This document shows, one piece after another, positions 1 through 7,722 of a stretch of 64,000 nucleotides of DNA; the stretch's first letter is position 1, and each line of letters begins with the position of its first letter. The DNA comes from Clostridiales bacterium. Lineage in GTDB: Bacteria; Bacillota; Clostridia; Lachnospirales; WQUN01. Position numbers and translations under genes: made by a program. The stretch covers positions 1 to 64,000 of the forward strand of contig JAISGK010000051.1 of assembly GCA_031263155.1 (NCBI GenBank), written 5' to 3'. A model generated the notes under the pieces. It worked only from the letters and a program-made list of their open reading frames with translations, was not told the DNA's origin and did not search any database.

Positions 1-1
1 A

Positions 2-103
2 AATTTGAGAAATTACGCCGTGAGTTACATGGTGTCAGCCTGTGGAGAGTTAGTGGAAACAGTCACCTCTAAGAAGCAGGAACTCAACATCACTACTGCA
101 TAG
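2..103 (+). CDS. tnpB: C-terminal end of an IS200/IS605-type TnpB (partial)
   Basis: Only the last 33 codons are inside the window; the gene begins upstream of base 1. The peptide ends SACGELVETVTSKKQ followed by a short tail and a TAG stop. An 'ACGE...KQE' tail after the zinc-ribbon region is characteristic of many TnpB/OrfB proteins of IS200/IS605 and IS1341-like elements. TnpB is an RNA-guided DNA nuclease whose guide RNA is normally transcribed across the 3' end of the gene and the right end of the element. The next gene lacks its 5' end directly downstream, which fits an element boundary here. Family call rests on a short tail only, so it is moderate. Confidence 0.55.
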   Translation, partial: NLRNYAVSYMVSACGELVETVTSKKQELNITTA

Positions 104-160
104 ATTTAGTTATCTATAGGTAGGTATGAGTAGGTTTGAGATAACGGTTTATCGCTAAAC
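104..160 (+). mobile_element. Probable right end of the IS200/IS605-like element
   Basis: The 57 bases between the tnpB stop and recognisable subtilase sequence contain repeated TAGGTATGAG/TAGGTTTGAG units (121-140) and a small hairpin at 147-160 (GTTTA, loop TCGC, TAAAC). IS200/IS605 right ends carry a subterminal hairpin and leave no target duplication. The exact boundary cannot be fixed without an uninterrupted homologue. Confidence 0.4.
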
Positions 161-2512
161 GGATATATTGATTCGAGCTATGATGAGTATGTACTTGAGC
201 CGGCGGATCACGGCACGCATGTTTCCGGCACGATAGCCGAGACATGGAATGACATAGGCGTAACGGGCGTTATGGGCGACAAGGCCAGGCTATATTACGC
301 GCAGTCATACACAATAGATGAGGACAGCGAGTTACATATGTATTCAGTCAACGACTGGATAATGTCCTTTAGGGCTTTGATAAATGACGACGTAAAAGCC
401 ATAAACCTCAGCATGGGCTGGAATGGTGTACTGCCCTACGCGGCCAGCCGTGGAAACGCCAACGCCATTAACGCGATTAAGGCGGAGAGCGCCCCTATTT
501 CTAACGCGCTCAAGCGCCTTATACTCTCTGGCAAAGAGTTTATAATTTGCGTTTCGGCGGGGAATAGCAACAACAAGCATTATTTCAAGGATGATTCGCA
601 ACCCTATGGCTATCGCACATCTGCCGAGCGAACCTTGTGGGAATCCTTTTGGGGGCTTGACGGCGAATCGGGGGACGTAGAGGCGCAATATAACAGCTCG
701 CTGGCCTATATTGGTGACGACGCAGTAAAAAGTCGAATTGTCGTGATCGGCTCTGTCAAGAACGAAAACGTTGATGGCGCGAAGTCCGAATCCCGTTTCC
801 AATATTCCGATTTCTCAAATATTGGCGCGCGGGTGGATATAGTCGCGCCCGGCGAAAGGATATACAGCACCGTAGTAAATGGGTATGAAAACAGATATTG
901 GGCCGAAAACGACCAGTCATGGCACGACTGGTCGGGAACGTCTATGGCCTCCCCGCACGTTACGGGCGCTGCCGGACTTATTTTCGCCGCGAATCCCGAT
1001 CTCACAGGGGCGGATGTAAAAAAGATTCTGCTGGCGTCTACATATGGCCGTTTTTATTACACGGGCGGCTACGCCGGAATGGTCAACGCCGAAACCGCTG
1101 TTGTTAACGCGCTCAAAACCCGTGACCACTCCGTTAACCGTGTTATCAAAAGCGATATGGACGACGGGCTTGATCTCTGTTTTGTGGTTGACACGACCGC
1201 GTCGATGTACGACGATATAGACAACGCGAAACAGAATATGAGCAATATTTTAGCCAGCTTGTTTAGCAAGAGTGAGAACGCGCGGGTCGCGATTGCCGGA
1301 TATCAAGATTTTAAGGAGAGAAACCCTGATATCCCAGAGATTGAGCCGTCCAGCCTGTACCTTGATTTCGTTTCCGATAAACAAACCATACAGAGCGCCG
1401 TGGACGAGATAACGATTTTGGAAACGGGTAACTGCGATTGGCCAGAGGCGGTTTTTTCGGGGCTTATAGAAGCCGTTGGACTAAACTGGCGTCCATTTGC
1501 CCAAAAGGTTATTATCATCATGGGCGACGCCGAAGCGCTTGACCCGGAGCCGAACACGGGCTACACATTTAACAGCGTCCTTGCCGCGCTGTACGACGCC
1601 GATATTGCCATCGACATAGAGAGTTCTGACGACCGCGTTTTGGGCGACGCCGGAGACAGCCTTATCAAGGTTTACTCAATCGGCACAAGCGCGGGCGTGG
1701 AAGCCGCCGATTTCTTTGAGCGCATCTCTACAGAAACGGGTGGCGGGTATACGGATGTGAACTCCGCAAATGAGGTGTCTGACGCGATTGTAAGCTCCAT
1801 TGAGCAAATAGAGATCACCCCTACAAAGACCGTAAACGTCGAGTTTGGAGCGGACTATTCCGGCGAAACTGTGGAGATCTATCAGGGCCGCGAATTCTTC
1901 TTTGAAACGCGGCTGGACGAATATGGGCGCGTCAGGCTTGAGAGCATGGAGTTTGATCGCTATGACTGGAAGATCCCGCGCCTTATGGCAGCGGGTACGA
2001 TTAAAATAAGCGAAAGCGGCAAGACGGCAAGGGTGGCGTTCGATGACGCGCCCTGGTATCAATTCGCCGTAAACCTGTGGCAGAGGGAACGCGCAATCAC
2101 GATCGTCTGCGGTACGGGAGCGGCTTTACTACTTGTTCTCGTGTGGGTTTGCGTCAACAGGATCAGAAAATGGGGTAAAAAGCGCAGGCAAGCGAGGCTT
2201 GAGCAGGTCGATAAGGTTGTTAGGTCCGCCAAGGTCATTGAGGGGATTACCGAACCCGCGACTATGGAAGCTGTTCCAAAAACTGTCGCGATGGTTGACC
2301 CGGTATATACGGCAGTTATGACAGAGCAAACAACAGCGGCTGGCGCACAGCCGATAACGCCTGAATTTACATCCGTTATTGCCGCTCCGACGCGGTTGCG
2401 GCCAAGTAGCGCCGAACCGATTATAAAACCGCGCGAATATATCTGCCCTAACTGCGGCGCGAAATATGAAAAGCCCGTGAATTTCTGCGGCAGATGCGGA
2501 GTAAAGATGTGA
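140..2512 (+). pseudogene. 5'-truncated subtilisin-like protease with vWA domain, membrane segment and zinc ribbon
   Basis: The reading frame is open from 140, just after an in-frame TGA, but has no start codon before ATG 272, which lies beyond the catalytic His motif HGTHVSG at about 209-229. The oxyanion Asn (SAGNS, near 550) and the Ser motif GTSMASPHV (near 936) are present; the Asp motif of the S8 triad is missing. A von Willebrand A domain with a MIDAS-like DTTAS follows (from about 1170), then a hydrophobic span (about 2090-2160) and a C-terminal ribbon CPNCG...CGRCG. The full gene probably encoded a secreted or membrane-anchored protease with a cytoplasmic zinc ribbon. The IS-like sequence next to it suggests disruption. 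Translation from ATG 272 would give 746 residues without a catalytic His. Confidence 0.75.
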
Positions 2513-2523
2513 AGCTGATGTTG

Positions 2524-2799
2524 TCAATCATGCTCCATGCCCTCTAATTCCGCCATGGTTTTTGTGATCGTTTCGTTGCGTTCCGCTTGCCCTATGGAGT
2601 GCATTATACGCTCCATTTTTGCGCCGGAGTAATATTCGTCATAGGGTTTAAGCTCGAACGGTATGGACTGCTCTCGGATTGCCTGACGAAAAAACACGTT
2701 GATGGCGGCGGACATGTTTAAGCCGATTCTGTTGAACAATCGCTCCGCCTCCTGCTTTATGTTTTCGTCTATGCGTATGGTCAAATTTGTTTGCGCCAT
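2524..2799 (-). CDS. RelB/DinJ-family antitoxin, apparently orphan
   Basis: A 91-residue protein. The N-terminal half (MAQTNLTIRID, then GLNMSAAINVFFRQAI) is the ribbon-helix-helix DNA-binding fold of RelB/DinJ antitoxins, and SIPFEL is the usual family segment. The C-terminal half, which would wrap the toxin, is charged. ATG 2799 follows a good GAGGAG site. The gene converges on the subtilase remnant 11 bases away, and no RelE/YafQ or PIN toxin lies beside it. It aligns well with the antitoxin at 43000, whose matching position is an ATA codon. It may repress its own promoter. Confidence 0.8.
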   Translation of the reverse strand: MAQTNLTIRIDENIKQEAERLFNRIGLNMSAAINVFFRQAIREQSIPFELKPYDEYYSGAKMERIMHSIGQAERNETITKTMAELEGMEHD

Positions 2800-2834
2800 G
2801 TTGAAAATCTCCTCTACTTGTAATTTGCACTAAC

Positions 2835-2863
2835 ACAATACTATATATTATGTGCGTTGTCAA
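2835..2863 (-). promoter_or_regulatory. Sigma-A-like promoter of the orphan antitoxin
   Basis: On the minus strand TTGACA (2863-2858), a 17-base spacer and TATTGT (2840-2835). It overlaps the divergent leader of the lipoprotein gene, where TTGCAC (2827-2832) and TTATGT (2850-2855) also lie 17 bases apart on the plus strand. Confidence 0.5.
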
Positions 2864-2885
2864 TGTGCTTTATGGAGGTGTTTGT

Positions 2886-5168
2886 ATGAAGCGGATTATA
2901 TGCGCGTTGCTTGCGTTCGCTATGGCGTTGCCACTTGCCGCCTGCGCCAGTAACGACAACAATACCGAGGTTATTCTAAGCGGTACTTATGTGCCGAAAG
3001 ATAGCGCGGCGGCAGGGGTAACGCTCGCCGATGGAAGCGTTGCGCAATACTTTACGTTCAGCGGCGATAACGTTAGCACGGATATTCATGACGCGTTGGT
3101 AGCATATGTCGTTAAGGACGGCAAAATGACGTTTGGGGAGTACAGCCTTGATTTTCACAAGTACGAGAAGTCCATCTTCCTAAACGGCGTGGAGTTTGTC
3201 AAGGGCGAAAGGCCGTTTGCGGATTCAGAGTCCGTAGGCGAGAATGGTATTGCGGAGGATACATCGGTCGCGCACAGCAACGTAAACAACATCGTTAATC
3301 TTGGCTATGCCGCCAGTACGGATGATTTTGTCTACTATTCCTATGGTGAGCCGGGTCTGTTTCGTATGCGCCACGACGGGAGCGACAAAATAAAACTGTG
3401 CGGTGATACTGCGCTCTATCTGAACATAGCGAATGGATGGATTTATTATCAGAAGGCGGGCGGTGATAAGGCGATATATAAGATACGCACCAACGGCACG
3501 CAACGAACGCCCATTAAGAGCGGTTATTTTGAAAATGTTATAGTATATGGCGATTGGATCTACTATCTCGACAAAATAACCGAAGCCCAATCTTATACTG
3601 CTATATCCCGTATGAAAACAGATGGGACAGAAGTTGAGCGGCTTACCAATGGGCAGAGCGGAACCGTGCGGTCATTTGTTGTATCGTTTGATAAAATTTA
3701 TATGATTGCCACCAATTTGGGTGACGATGGACTTTATAAAATCAATCTGGATGGTAGTATAGACGGCGACGATGATGATGTATACTCCAATGTCAAATCC
3801 ATCTGCGCCACGGACAGCGCGGAGTACCCTATCATATTCACTGTTGAAGGCGCGGACAGCGCTCTATATGTGTGTAATGGAAAGACCGCTTACAATAGCG
3901 GTAATGCCAAACAACTTAGCGAAAACGCAAACGCCCCCGTTAATTACTATGACGGCAGCATTTACTGGTTTGACGGTTTTTTATGGAAAGCCGAATATAC
4001 CGATACGCGGGATCTCGATAGACAAGGCGTGTACTCGCCCAAAACCCCCACATCAAAAGCGATAACCGACTTTAACATTGTGGAGAGCAGGATTTTCTTT
4101 TGCGATATTACGGAAATGCCGCTATACTACTTTATGGACACAGATGGCGCAAACATAACGCCATTGATATCAACCCCGTCGGACGGAGCCTCAGCGGCCG
4201 ATGTTGATTATACCCATGGTTTAGAGGCGGTTATTCCCAAAGCCTCATCATTTTCAGTGCCGGATAACCCCGATAGCAATTACGACATACCATTTATGCT
4301 TATGGCGGTAAATTATCGTTTCGCACAATGGATGGTTTCCAACAACTATATGGACAACTATATGGACAGTGGCGGCGGCGGAAGATTACGCTGGGTTCTC
4401 TATGATAATCACGAAGCGGTAATGGCGTCGGTTGACAGCGGCGAGGTTGATGTTGCGTTTATCCCTGCGGAATACTTCGACGCGCTACCCAACAAGGATA
4501 GCTATCGAAGTGTCATGAGCGACGCCAGCAACGCGCCCGCTTCCACCGCGCCAACAGCAACACCATCCGCAGTCGCGCCCGCAACAGGAACCGCCTACGA
4601 GATTGTATACGCGCCTTACGGCGGCGCGACGCCAAGCGCGCCGGAGGTGGACGCGACAAAGTACATACTTGAATATCGGCTTAAAGCACAAGATTTTACG
4701 GTTAACGACATCCAGTTTGATGAAAACAGCCGGCTTTTTACGGTAAAATTCACCTGCCCGTCGGGTCTTGGCAATCCTGACGCCGCCGCTTCTGAACTTG
4801 GCGCGATGGCGGCGCTGACATTCCGCGACCCCAACGGCAATGTAATTTTACAAGACGCTGACATTGTCTCGGCTGCGCAGGACTATTCCAGCGATGCAGG
4901 ATATTTTGTTCAAGTAGAGCTGTCGAAAGACGCGCAACGAAAATTCGCTGACGCTACAGAACGATTAAACGGTCAGCAAATATCCATCTGCCTTGACGAG
5001 GCTGTTTTGTCCGCGCCAACAGTAAACGGCAGGGTAGACACAGCTACAGTAGTGATTGCCGGGGGTTTCACCTCCGAACAGGCGACACGGTTAGCGGCTC
5101 TGATAGACCGCGAGGCATTGCCATTTAAACTTGAGGTTATATCGTGGAAAAACACGCCCGTGCGTTAA
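2886..5168 (+). CDS. Lipoprotein with DUF5050-like repeats and a SecD-P1-like C-terminal domain
   Basis: A 760-residue protein starting at ATG 2886 behind TATGGAGGTG; an earlier ATG at 2850 has no such site. The signal peptide ends in lipobox LAAC (Cys20), so the protein should be anchored on the outer face of the membrane. Residues about 140-420 contain beta-propeller-like repeats (WIYY, MKTDGTEV) of the kind called DUF5050. A segment near 490-540 resembles part of a periplasmic binding protein. From about residue 590 the sequence resembles the P1 head of SecD, including LSAPTVNG and GGFTSEQATRLA...LPFKLEV. No SecD membrane segments follow. Function unknown; a sensing or assembly role at the cell surface is inference. 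Confidence 0.7.
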   Translation: MKRIICALLAFAMALPLAACASNDNNTEVILSGTYVPKDSAAAGVTLADGSVAQYFTFSGDNVSTDIHDALVAYVVKDGKMTFGEYSLDFHKYEKSIFLNGVEFVKGERPFADSESVGENGIAEDTSVAHSNVNNIVNLGYAASTDDFVYYSYGEPGLFRMRHDGSDKIKLCGDTALYLNIANGWIYYQKAGGDKAIYKIRTNGTQRTPIKSGYFENVIVYGDWIYYLDKITEAQSYTAISRMKTDGTEVERLTNGQSGTVRSFVVSFDKIYMIATNLGDDGLYKINLDGSIDGDDDDVYSNVKSICATDSAEYPIIFTVEGADSALYVCNGKTAYNSGNAKQLSENANAPVNYYDGSIYWFDGFLWKAEYTDTRDLDRQGVYSPKTPTSKAITDFNIVESRIFFCDITEMPLYYFMDTDGANITPLISTPSDGASAADVDYTHGLEAVIPKASSFSVPDNPDSNYDIPFMLMAVNYRFAQWMVSNNYMDNYMDSGGGGRLRWVLYDNHEAVMASVDSGEVDVAFIPAEYFDALPNKDSYRSVMSDASNAPASTAPTATPSAVAPATGTAYEIVYAPYGGATPSAPEVDATKYILEYRLKAQDFTVNDIQFDENSRLFTVKFTCPSGLGNPDAAASELGAMAALTFRDPNGNVILQDADIVSAAQDYSSDAGYFVQVELSKDAQRKFADATERLNGQQISICLDEAVLSAPTVNGRVDTATVVIAGGFTSEQATRLAALIDREALPFKLEVISWKNTPVR

Positions 5169-5175
5169 TCCTCTC
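5153..5175 (+). repeat. 23-bp direct repeat, left copy
   Basis: CACGCCCGTGCGTTAATCCT plus CTC covers the last codons and stop of the lipoprotein gene. It matches 6166-6188 at 22 of 23 positions. The toxin-antitoxin pair lies between the copies. Confidence 0.8.
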
Positions 5176-5190
5176 AGTATTGGCAGCGAA

Positions 5191-5589
5191 TTAAGATTCA
5201 TTATCCAGCAGCATAAGAAAATTAGCAGGTGTCATAACAAACTCTTCATGGGGATAATGTTTTATATTGCCAGTTATAAGTAATGCGCCGCTCTCTTTTG
5301 CCGTATCGTAAAAAATACGATCCGTTTCATCTGGCAATGGCATACTGCTGACGGTTGGCTCAATCAACACGCCAACCCTTTTTATACCTTCGATAAATGT
5401 ATTTTGTTTTTCGGTGCTAAAATTAAATCGTGGTCTTGATAAAACATCTTCATATTCAGCCAATATTTCCGCATTGTAATAGACCCGCGCTTTTCTATCA
5501 AAAACCATGTTCATTATTTGGGCGGATTTTCCAAGTGGCGATAGCGCCGCTGAAACAATAATGTTTGTGTCTATAGTGACCTTCATCAT
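5191..5589 (-). CDS. PIN-domain ribonuclease toxin
   Basis: A 132-residue PIN-fold protein of the 'putative toxin, PIN family' type. Visible acidic catalytic positions are Asp in KVTIDTNIIVSA at the N-terminus, the acidic pair near LPDETDRIFYD and the C-terminal region after LLITGN. PIN toxins are Mg-dependent ribonucleases, neutralised by the antitoxin encoded just upstream. The start ATG-ATG (5589) follows the antitoxin stop with no gap, so the two are cotranscribed and probably translationally coupled. Convergent with the lipoprotein gene. Both genes lie between the two copies of a 23-bp direct repeat. Confidence 0.85.
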   Translation of the reverse strand: MMKVTIDTNIIVSAALSPLGKSAQIMNMVFDRKARVYYNAEILAEYEDVLSRPRFNFSTEKQNTFIEGIKRVGVLIEPTVSSMPLPDETDRIFYDTAKESGALLITGNIKHYPHEEFVMTPANFLMLLDNES

Positions 5590-5907
5590 TTACAGCCCTC
5601 GTTTTTCGCGCCGATACGCCGCTATCTCGGCGTCTATCTCATCCATGGTCATTTCAGATGTTCCGTTAATGACGGCTTCCTGCTGCATGGCTTGCATGGA
5701 TTCTTTGGCCCGCGCCAAAATAAGTTTTGTTTCCCGCTCGTTAGCATTTACGTCAGTAACGGCAAACGGCAATTCGCGGGTACGTAAAACAGCTTTTATA
5801 AACATATTAAAGGCTGTAGTAATATTCATCCCTACATTATCGCAAAAGTCATCAAACTGCCGTTTTGTTTCTTCCTCAACTCGTATTGTTACGTTTACCG
5901 AAGCCAT
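5590..5907 (-). CDS. RelB/DinJ-like antitoxin of the PIN toxin
   Basis: A protein of 105 residues from ATG 5907 (an in-frame ATG lies three codons earlier at 5916). MASVNVTIRVEEETK and GMNITTAFNMFIKA form the ribbon-helix-helix DNA-binding part; the family segment ELPFAV follows. The basic, helical C-terminus (RREKRGL) is expected to bind the toxin. SD-like GAAAGGATG lies upstream. With the adjacent PIN gene it forms a complete type II toxin-antitoxin module, expected to autorepress its promoter at 5942-5970. Pairing a RelB-type antitoxin with a PIN toxin, rather than with RelE, is a known mix-and-match arrangement. Confidence 0.85.
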   Translation of the reverse strand: MASVNVTIRVEEETKRQFDDFCDNVGMNITTAFNMFIKAVLRTRELPFAVTDVNANERETKLILARAKESMQAMQQEAVINGTSEMTMDEIDAEIAAYRREKRGL

Positions 5908-5941
5908 ATTACGCACATCCTTTCAAATAACTTTGCACATA

Positions 5942-5970
5942 ATCATACATCATATTTAGTGCATAGTAAA
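5942..5970 (-). promoter_or_regulatory. Promoter of the PIN toxin-antitoxin pair
   Basis: Minus strand TTTACT (5970-5965), 17-base spacer, TATGAT (5947-5942). The same -35 sequence and spacing occur at the antitoxin promoter near 42960. Confidence 0.5.
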
Positions 5971-6165
5971 GTGATAGTTTTTCGAAAAATATTTTCAAAC
6001 AAAATAATATTGAAAGGGATTGCTGTAATGAAAGTTTTACGAAACACGCGGCCAGTAACTGAACCAGCATTCATACTTTCCGCCAGTGAGTTCGAGGTGA
6101 CGCCGGTTAAACAACCCTGCCAACTCCATCTGGCAAAATGATTGTCTTTACCCACAATAAATATC
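5971..6165. other. Non-coding stretch with one weak small reading frame
   Basis: Between the toxin-antitoxin promoter and the right direct repeat I see no recognisable gene. A 37-codon frame on the plus strand (6028-6141) has GAAAGGGA at good distance from its ATG, but its composition is not convincing and I recognise no family. It may be debris of the insertion that brought in the toxin-antitoxin pair. Confidence 0.35.
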
Positions 6166-6188
6166 CACGCCCGTGTGTTAATCCTCTC
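6166..6188 (+). repeat. 23-bp direct repeat, right copy
   Basis: Second copy of the sequence at 5153-5175, with one C-to-T difference. Here it lies in non-coding DNA just upstream of the lacI promoter. Confidence 0.8.
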
Positions 6189-6217
6189 TTGTGCGCCCGA
6201 ATAAAATATGTTACTAT
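6189..6217 (+). promoter_or_regulatory. Candidate lacI-family promoter
   Basis: TTGTGC (6189-6194), 17-base spacer, TACTAT (6212-6217); about 75 bases before the regulator start. Confidence 0.4.
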
Positions 6218-6292
6218 CTGGGTGATTGATAGATTCTTGCTTTTCACATACCGCGCGATATCATCATCAGCCTTGGCTAAGTGGGTATAAGT

Positions 6293-7324
6293 ATGAAAAA
6301 AATAAACAGCACCGAAATCGCAAGACTCGCGGGGGTGTCGCGCAGCACTGTAAGCCGCGTGGTAAACGGCTATTCCAATGTGCCCGACAGCACTCGAGAA
6401 CGCGTTATGAAGGTCATCGCCGAACATGAGTACTATCCGCTGCTGTCGGGTCAGTTGCTTGCGGGCAAGCGATCAGGCACGCTGGGCTTTTTTTGGGTCT
6501 CTAACGGCACTATTCACTGCGATATGCTTTCGAGTTCTTTTTTTGTATACGTTACCGAAAACGCCGCCAACAACGGTTATCTTTTACTTTCTGGCATTTT
6601 GCCGAATTTTACGGATGAGATAAATAGAAACTGGGTAAAACGCATCTTTATGCAAGAGCGTATCGACGGCGGAATTTTCGTTGGAGCAAGCAATAACTCG
6701 CCGCTGATAGACGAGCTTGTAGCAAAAGGTAAAATCGTCGGCGTGTTCGACTACCACCACCCCGACGTTAACGTTTCAAACCTCATTACCGTAAATTTTG
6801 AGAACGACACAGGCGCTAAGGTTATAGACTACCTTGTTGGCCTAGGGCACAAAAAAATCGCCATAATAGACGGCAATATGAATAATTACAGCTCACTAAA
6901 ACGTCACGAGGGTTTTATAAGCTCAATGCAACGCCACAACATTCCCTTGCACCGTGGGTGGATGATTTACGCCGACGTGACAGAACAATCGGGTTATATC
7001 GCGTGTAAAGAATTAATGGCCAGCGCGAAAGAATTGCCAACCGCCATAGCCGTTAACAATGACTCGTGCGCGCTTGGTGTTTGCGCCGCGCTTGACGAGG
7101 CGGGTATATCCATACCACAACAGATCTCCGTTATTGGTATAGACGGCCATCCGAGGGGAAGGTATCAAGCGCCCCCGCTTACCACGTTTGAGTTTGACTT
7201 TAACGCGCTTTTTCGTTCGCTCGTTAGCCGCACCATAGCGGCCATCGAAAAAGAGCCGGTAGAGACAACCGAGTTTATACCCAGCAAATTGACCGAACGC
7301 TGCTCGTGCAGAAGGATTGGATAA
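6293..7324 (+). CDS. LacI-family transcriptional regulator
   Basis: A 343-residue regulator from ATG 6293 (ATG 6281 is possible; neither has a strong SD). The N-terminal helix-turn-helix STEIARLAGVSRSTVSRVV and hinge are typical LacI. The rest is a periplasmic-binding-protein-like sugar-sensing domain with LGHKKIAIIDG, NDSCALGVCAAL and SVIGIDG. The C-terminal CSCRR replaces the usual tail. It lies directly upstream of, and in the same direction as, a sugar ABC transporter operon, from which a terminator separates it. It is therefore the likely local repressor, with the ligand probably the transported sugar or a derivative. Confidence 0.92.
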   Translation: MKKINSTEIARLAGVSRSTVSRVVNGYSNVPDSTRERVMKVIAEHEYYPLLSGQLLAGKRSGTLGFFWVSNGTIHCDMLSSSFFVYVTENAANNGYLLLSGILPNFTDEINRNWVKRIFMQERIDGGIFVGASNNSPLIDELVAKGKIVGVFDYHHPDVNVSNLITVNFENDTGAKVIDYLVGLGHKKIAIIDGNMNNYSSLKRHEGFISSMQRHNIPLHRGWMIYADVTEQSGYIACKELMASAKELPTAIAVNNDSCALGVCAALDEAGISIPQQISVIGIDGHPRGRYQAPPLTTFEFDFNALFRSLVSRTIAAIEKEPVETTEFIPSKLTERCSCRRIG

Positions 7325-7332
7325 ATATATGT

Positions 7333-7363
7333 GCCGCCTGGTTTTAATTGACAGGCGGCTTTG
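7333..7363 (+). terminator. Rho-independent terminator after the LacI-family gene
   Basis: GCCGCCTG (7333-7340) and CAGGCGGC (7352-7359) form an 8-bp perfect stem with an 11-base loop, followed by TTTGTTTATTT. Confidence 0.8.
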
Positions 7364-7420
7364 TTTATTTATACCAAATAATGGCGATCAAAATTGGCTT
7401 ATGATAAGAAATAATGATAA

Positions 7421-7500
7421 ATTCACTATTGACAAAACTGGAAAGATAAGGTATATTTCTTTGTATAATTATCACTAATGATTTGCCCAAGATAGTGAAT
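7421..7500 (+). promoter_or_regulatory. Promoter of the sugar transport operon, with flanking inverted repeat
   Basis: TTGACA (7429-7434), 17-base spacer, TATATT (7452-7457) is a strong sigma-A promoter. ATTCACTAT (7421-7429) overlaps the -35 box and its exact inverse ATAGTGAAT lies at 7492-7500 beyond the start point. These could be regulator half-sites, but LacI-family operators are usually a single palindrome, so that role is a guess. The leader is about 250 bases long. Confidence 0.6.
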
Positions 7501-7640
7501 ATTATGGGTAATTTGTAGGCTTCTCAGTTTGCTGTTGGTTTTTTGATAAAAATTTTATTTACTGTTCGCCTTTTTCTGCTTTGTTTTGACATGTATTTTG
7601 GCATTGTGGCCAAATTTCGACATGATAAGTTTTTGGCTGA

Positions 7641-7722
7641 CAAGGAGGTGTGACATGTACGGATAGCGCAACCTTTACCTGTAGCTTTGGCATTATGGTA
7701 AAGGAGGATGTGAAATGGGATG
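7641..7722 (+). promoter_or_regulatory. Leader with tripeptide minicistron and SD-sequestering hairpin
   Basis: AAGGAGGTGTGAC (7642-7654) precedes ATG-TAC-GGA-TAG (7655-7666), a three-codon frame with near-perfect SD. Next, CCTTTACC (7672-7679) is complementary to GGTAAAGG (7697-7704), which overlaps the SD AAGGAGG (7701-7707) of the permease. Folding would hide that SD. A further ATG-GGA-TGA (7715-7723) overlaps the permease ATG at 7720. Confidence 0.5.

Noticed and set aside
344-802. Long antisense reading frames opposite real genes, for example within the subtilase
   Set aside because: They are shadows of codon bias on the coding strand, without SD or recognisable domains.
6028-6141. Small 37-codon gene with an SD-like site
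   Set aside because: Composition and lack of any recognised motif do not support a real protein; kept only as a note on the intergenic stretch.
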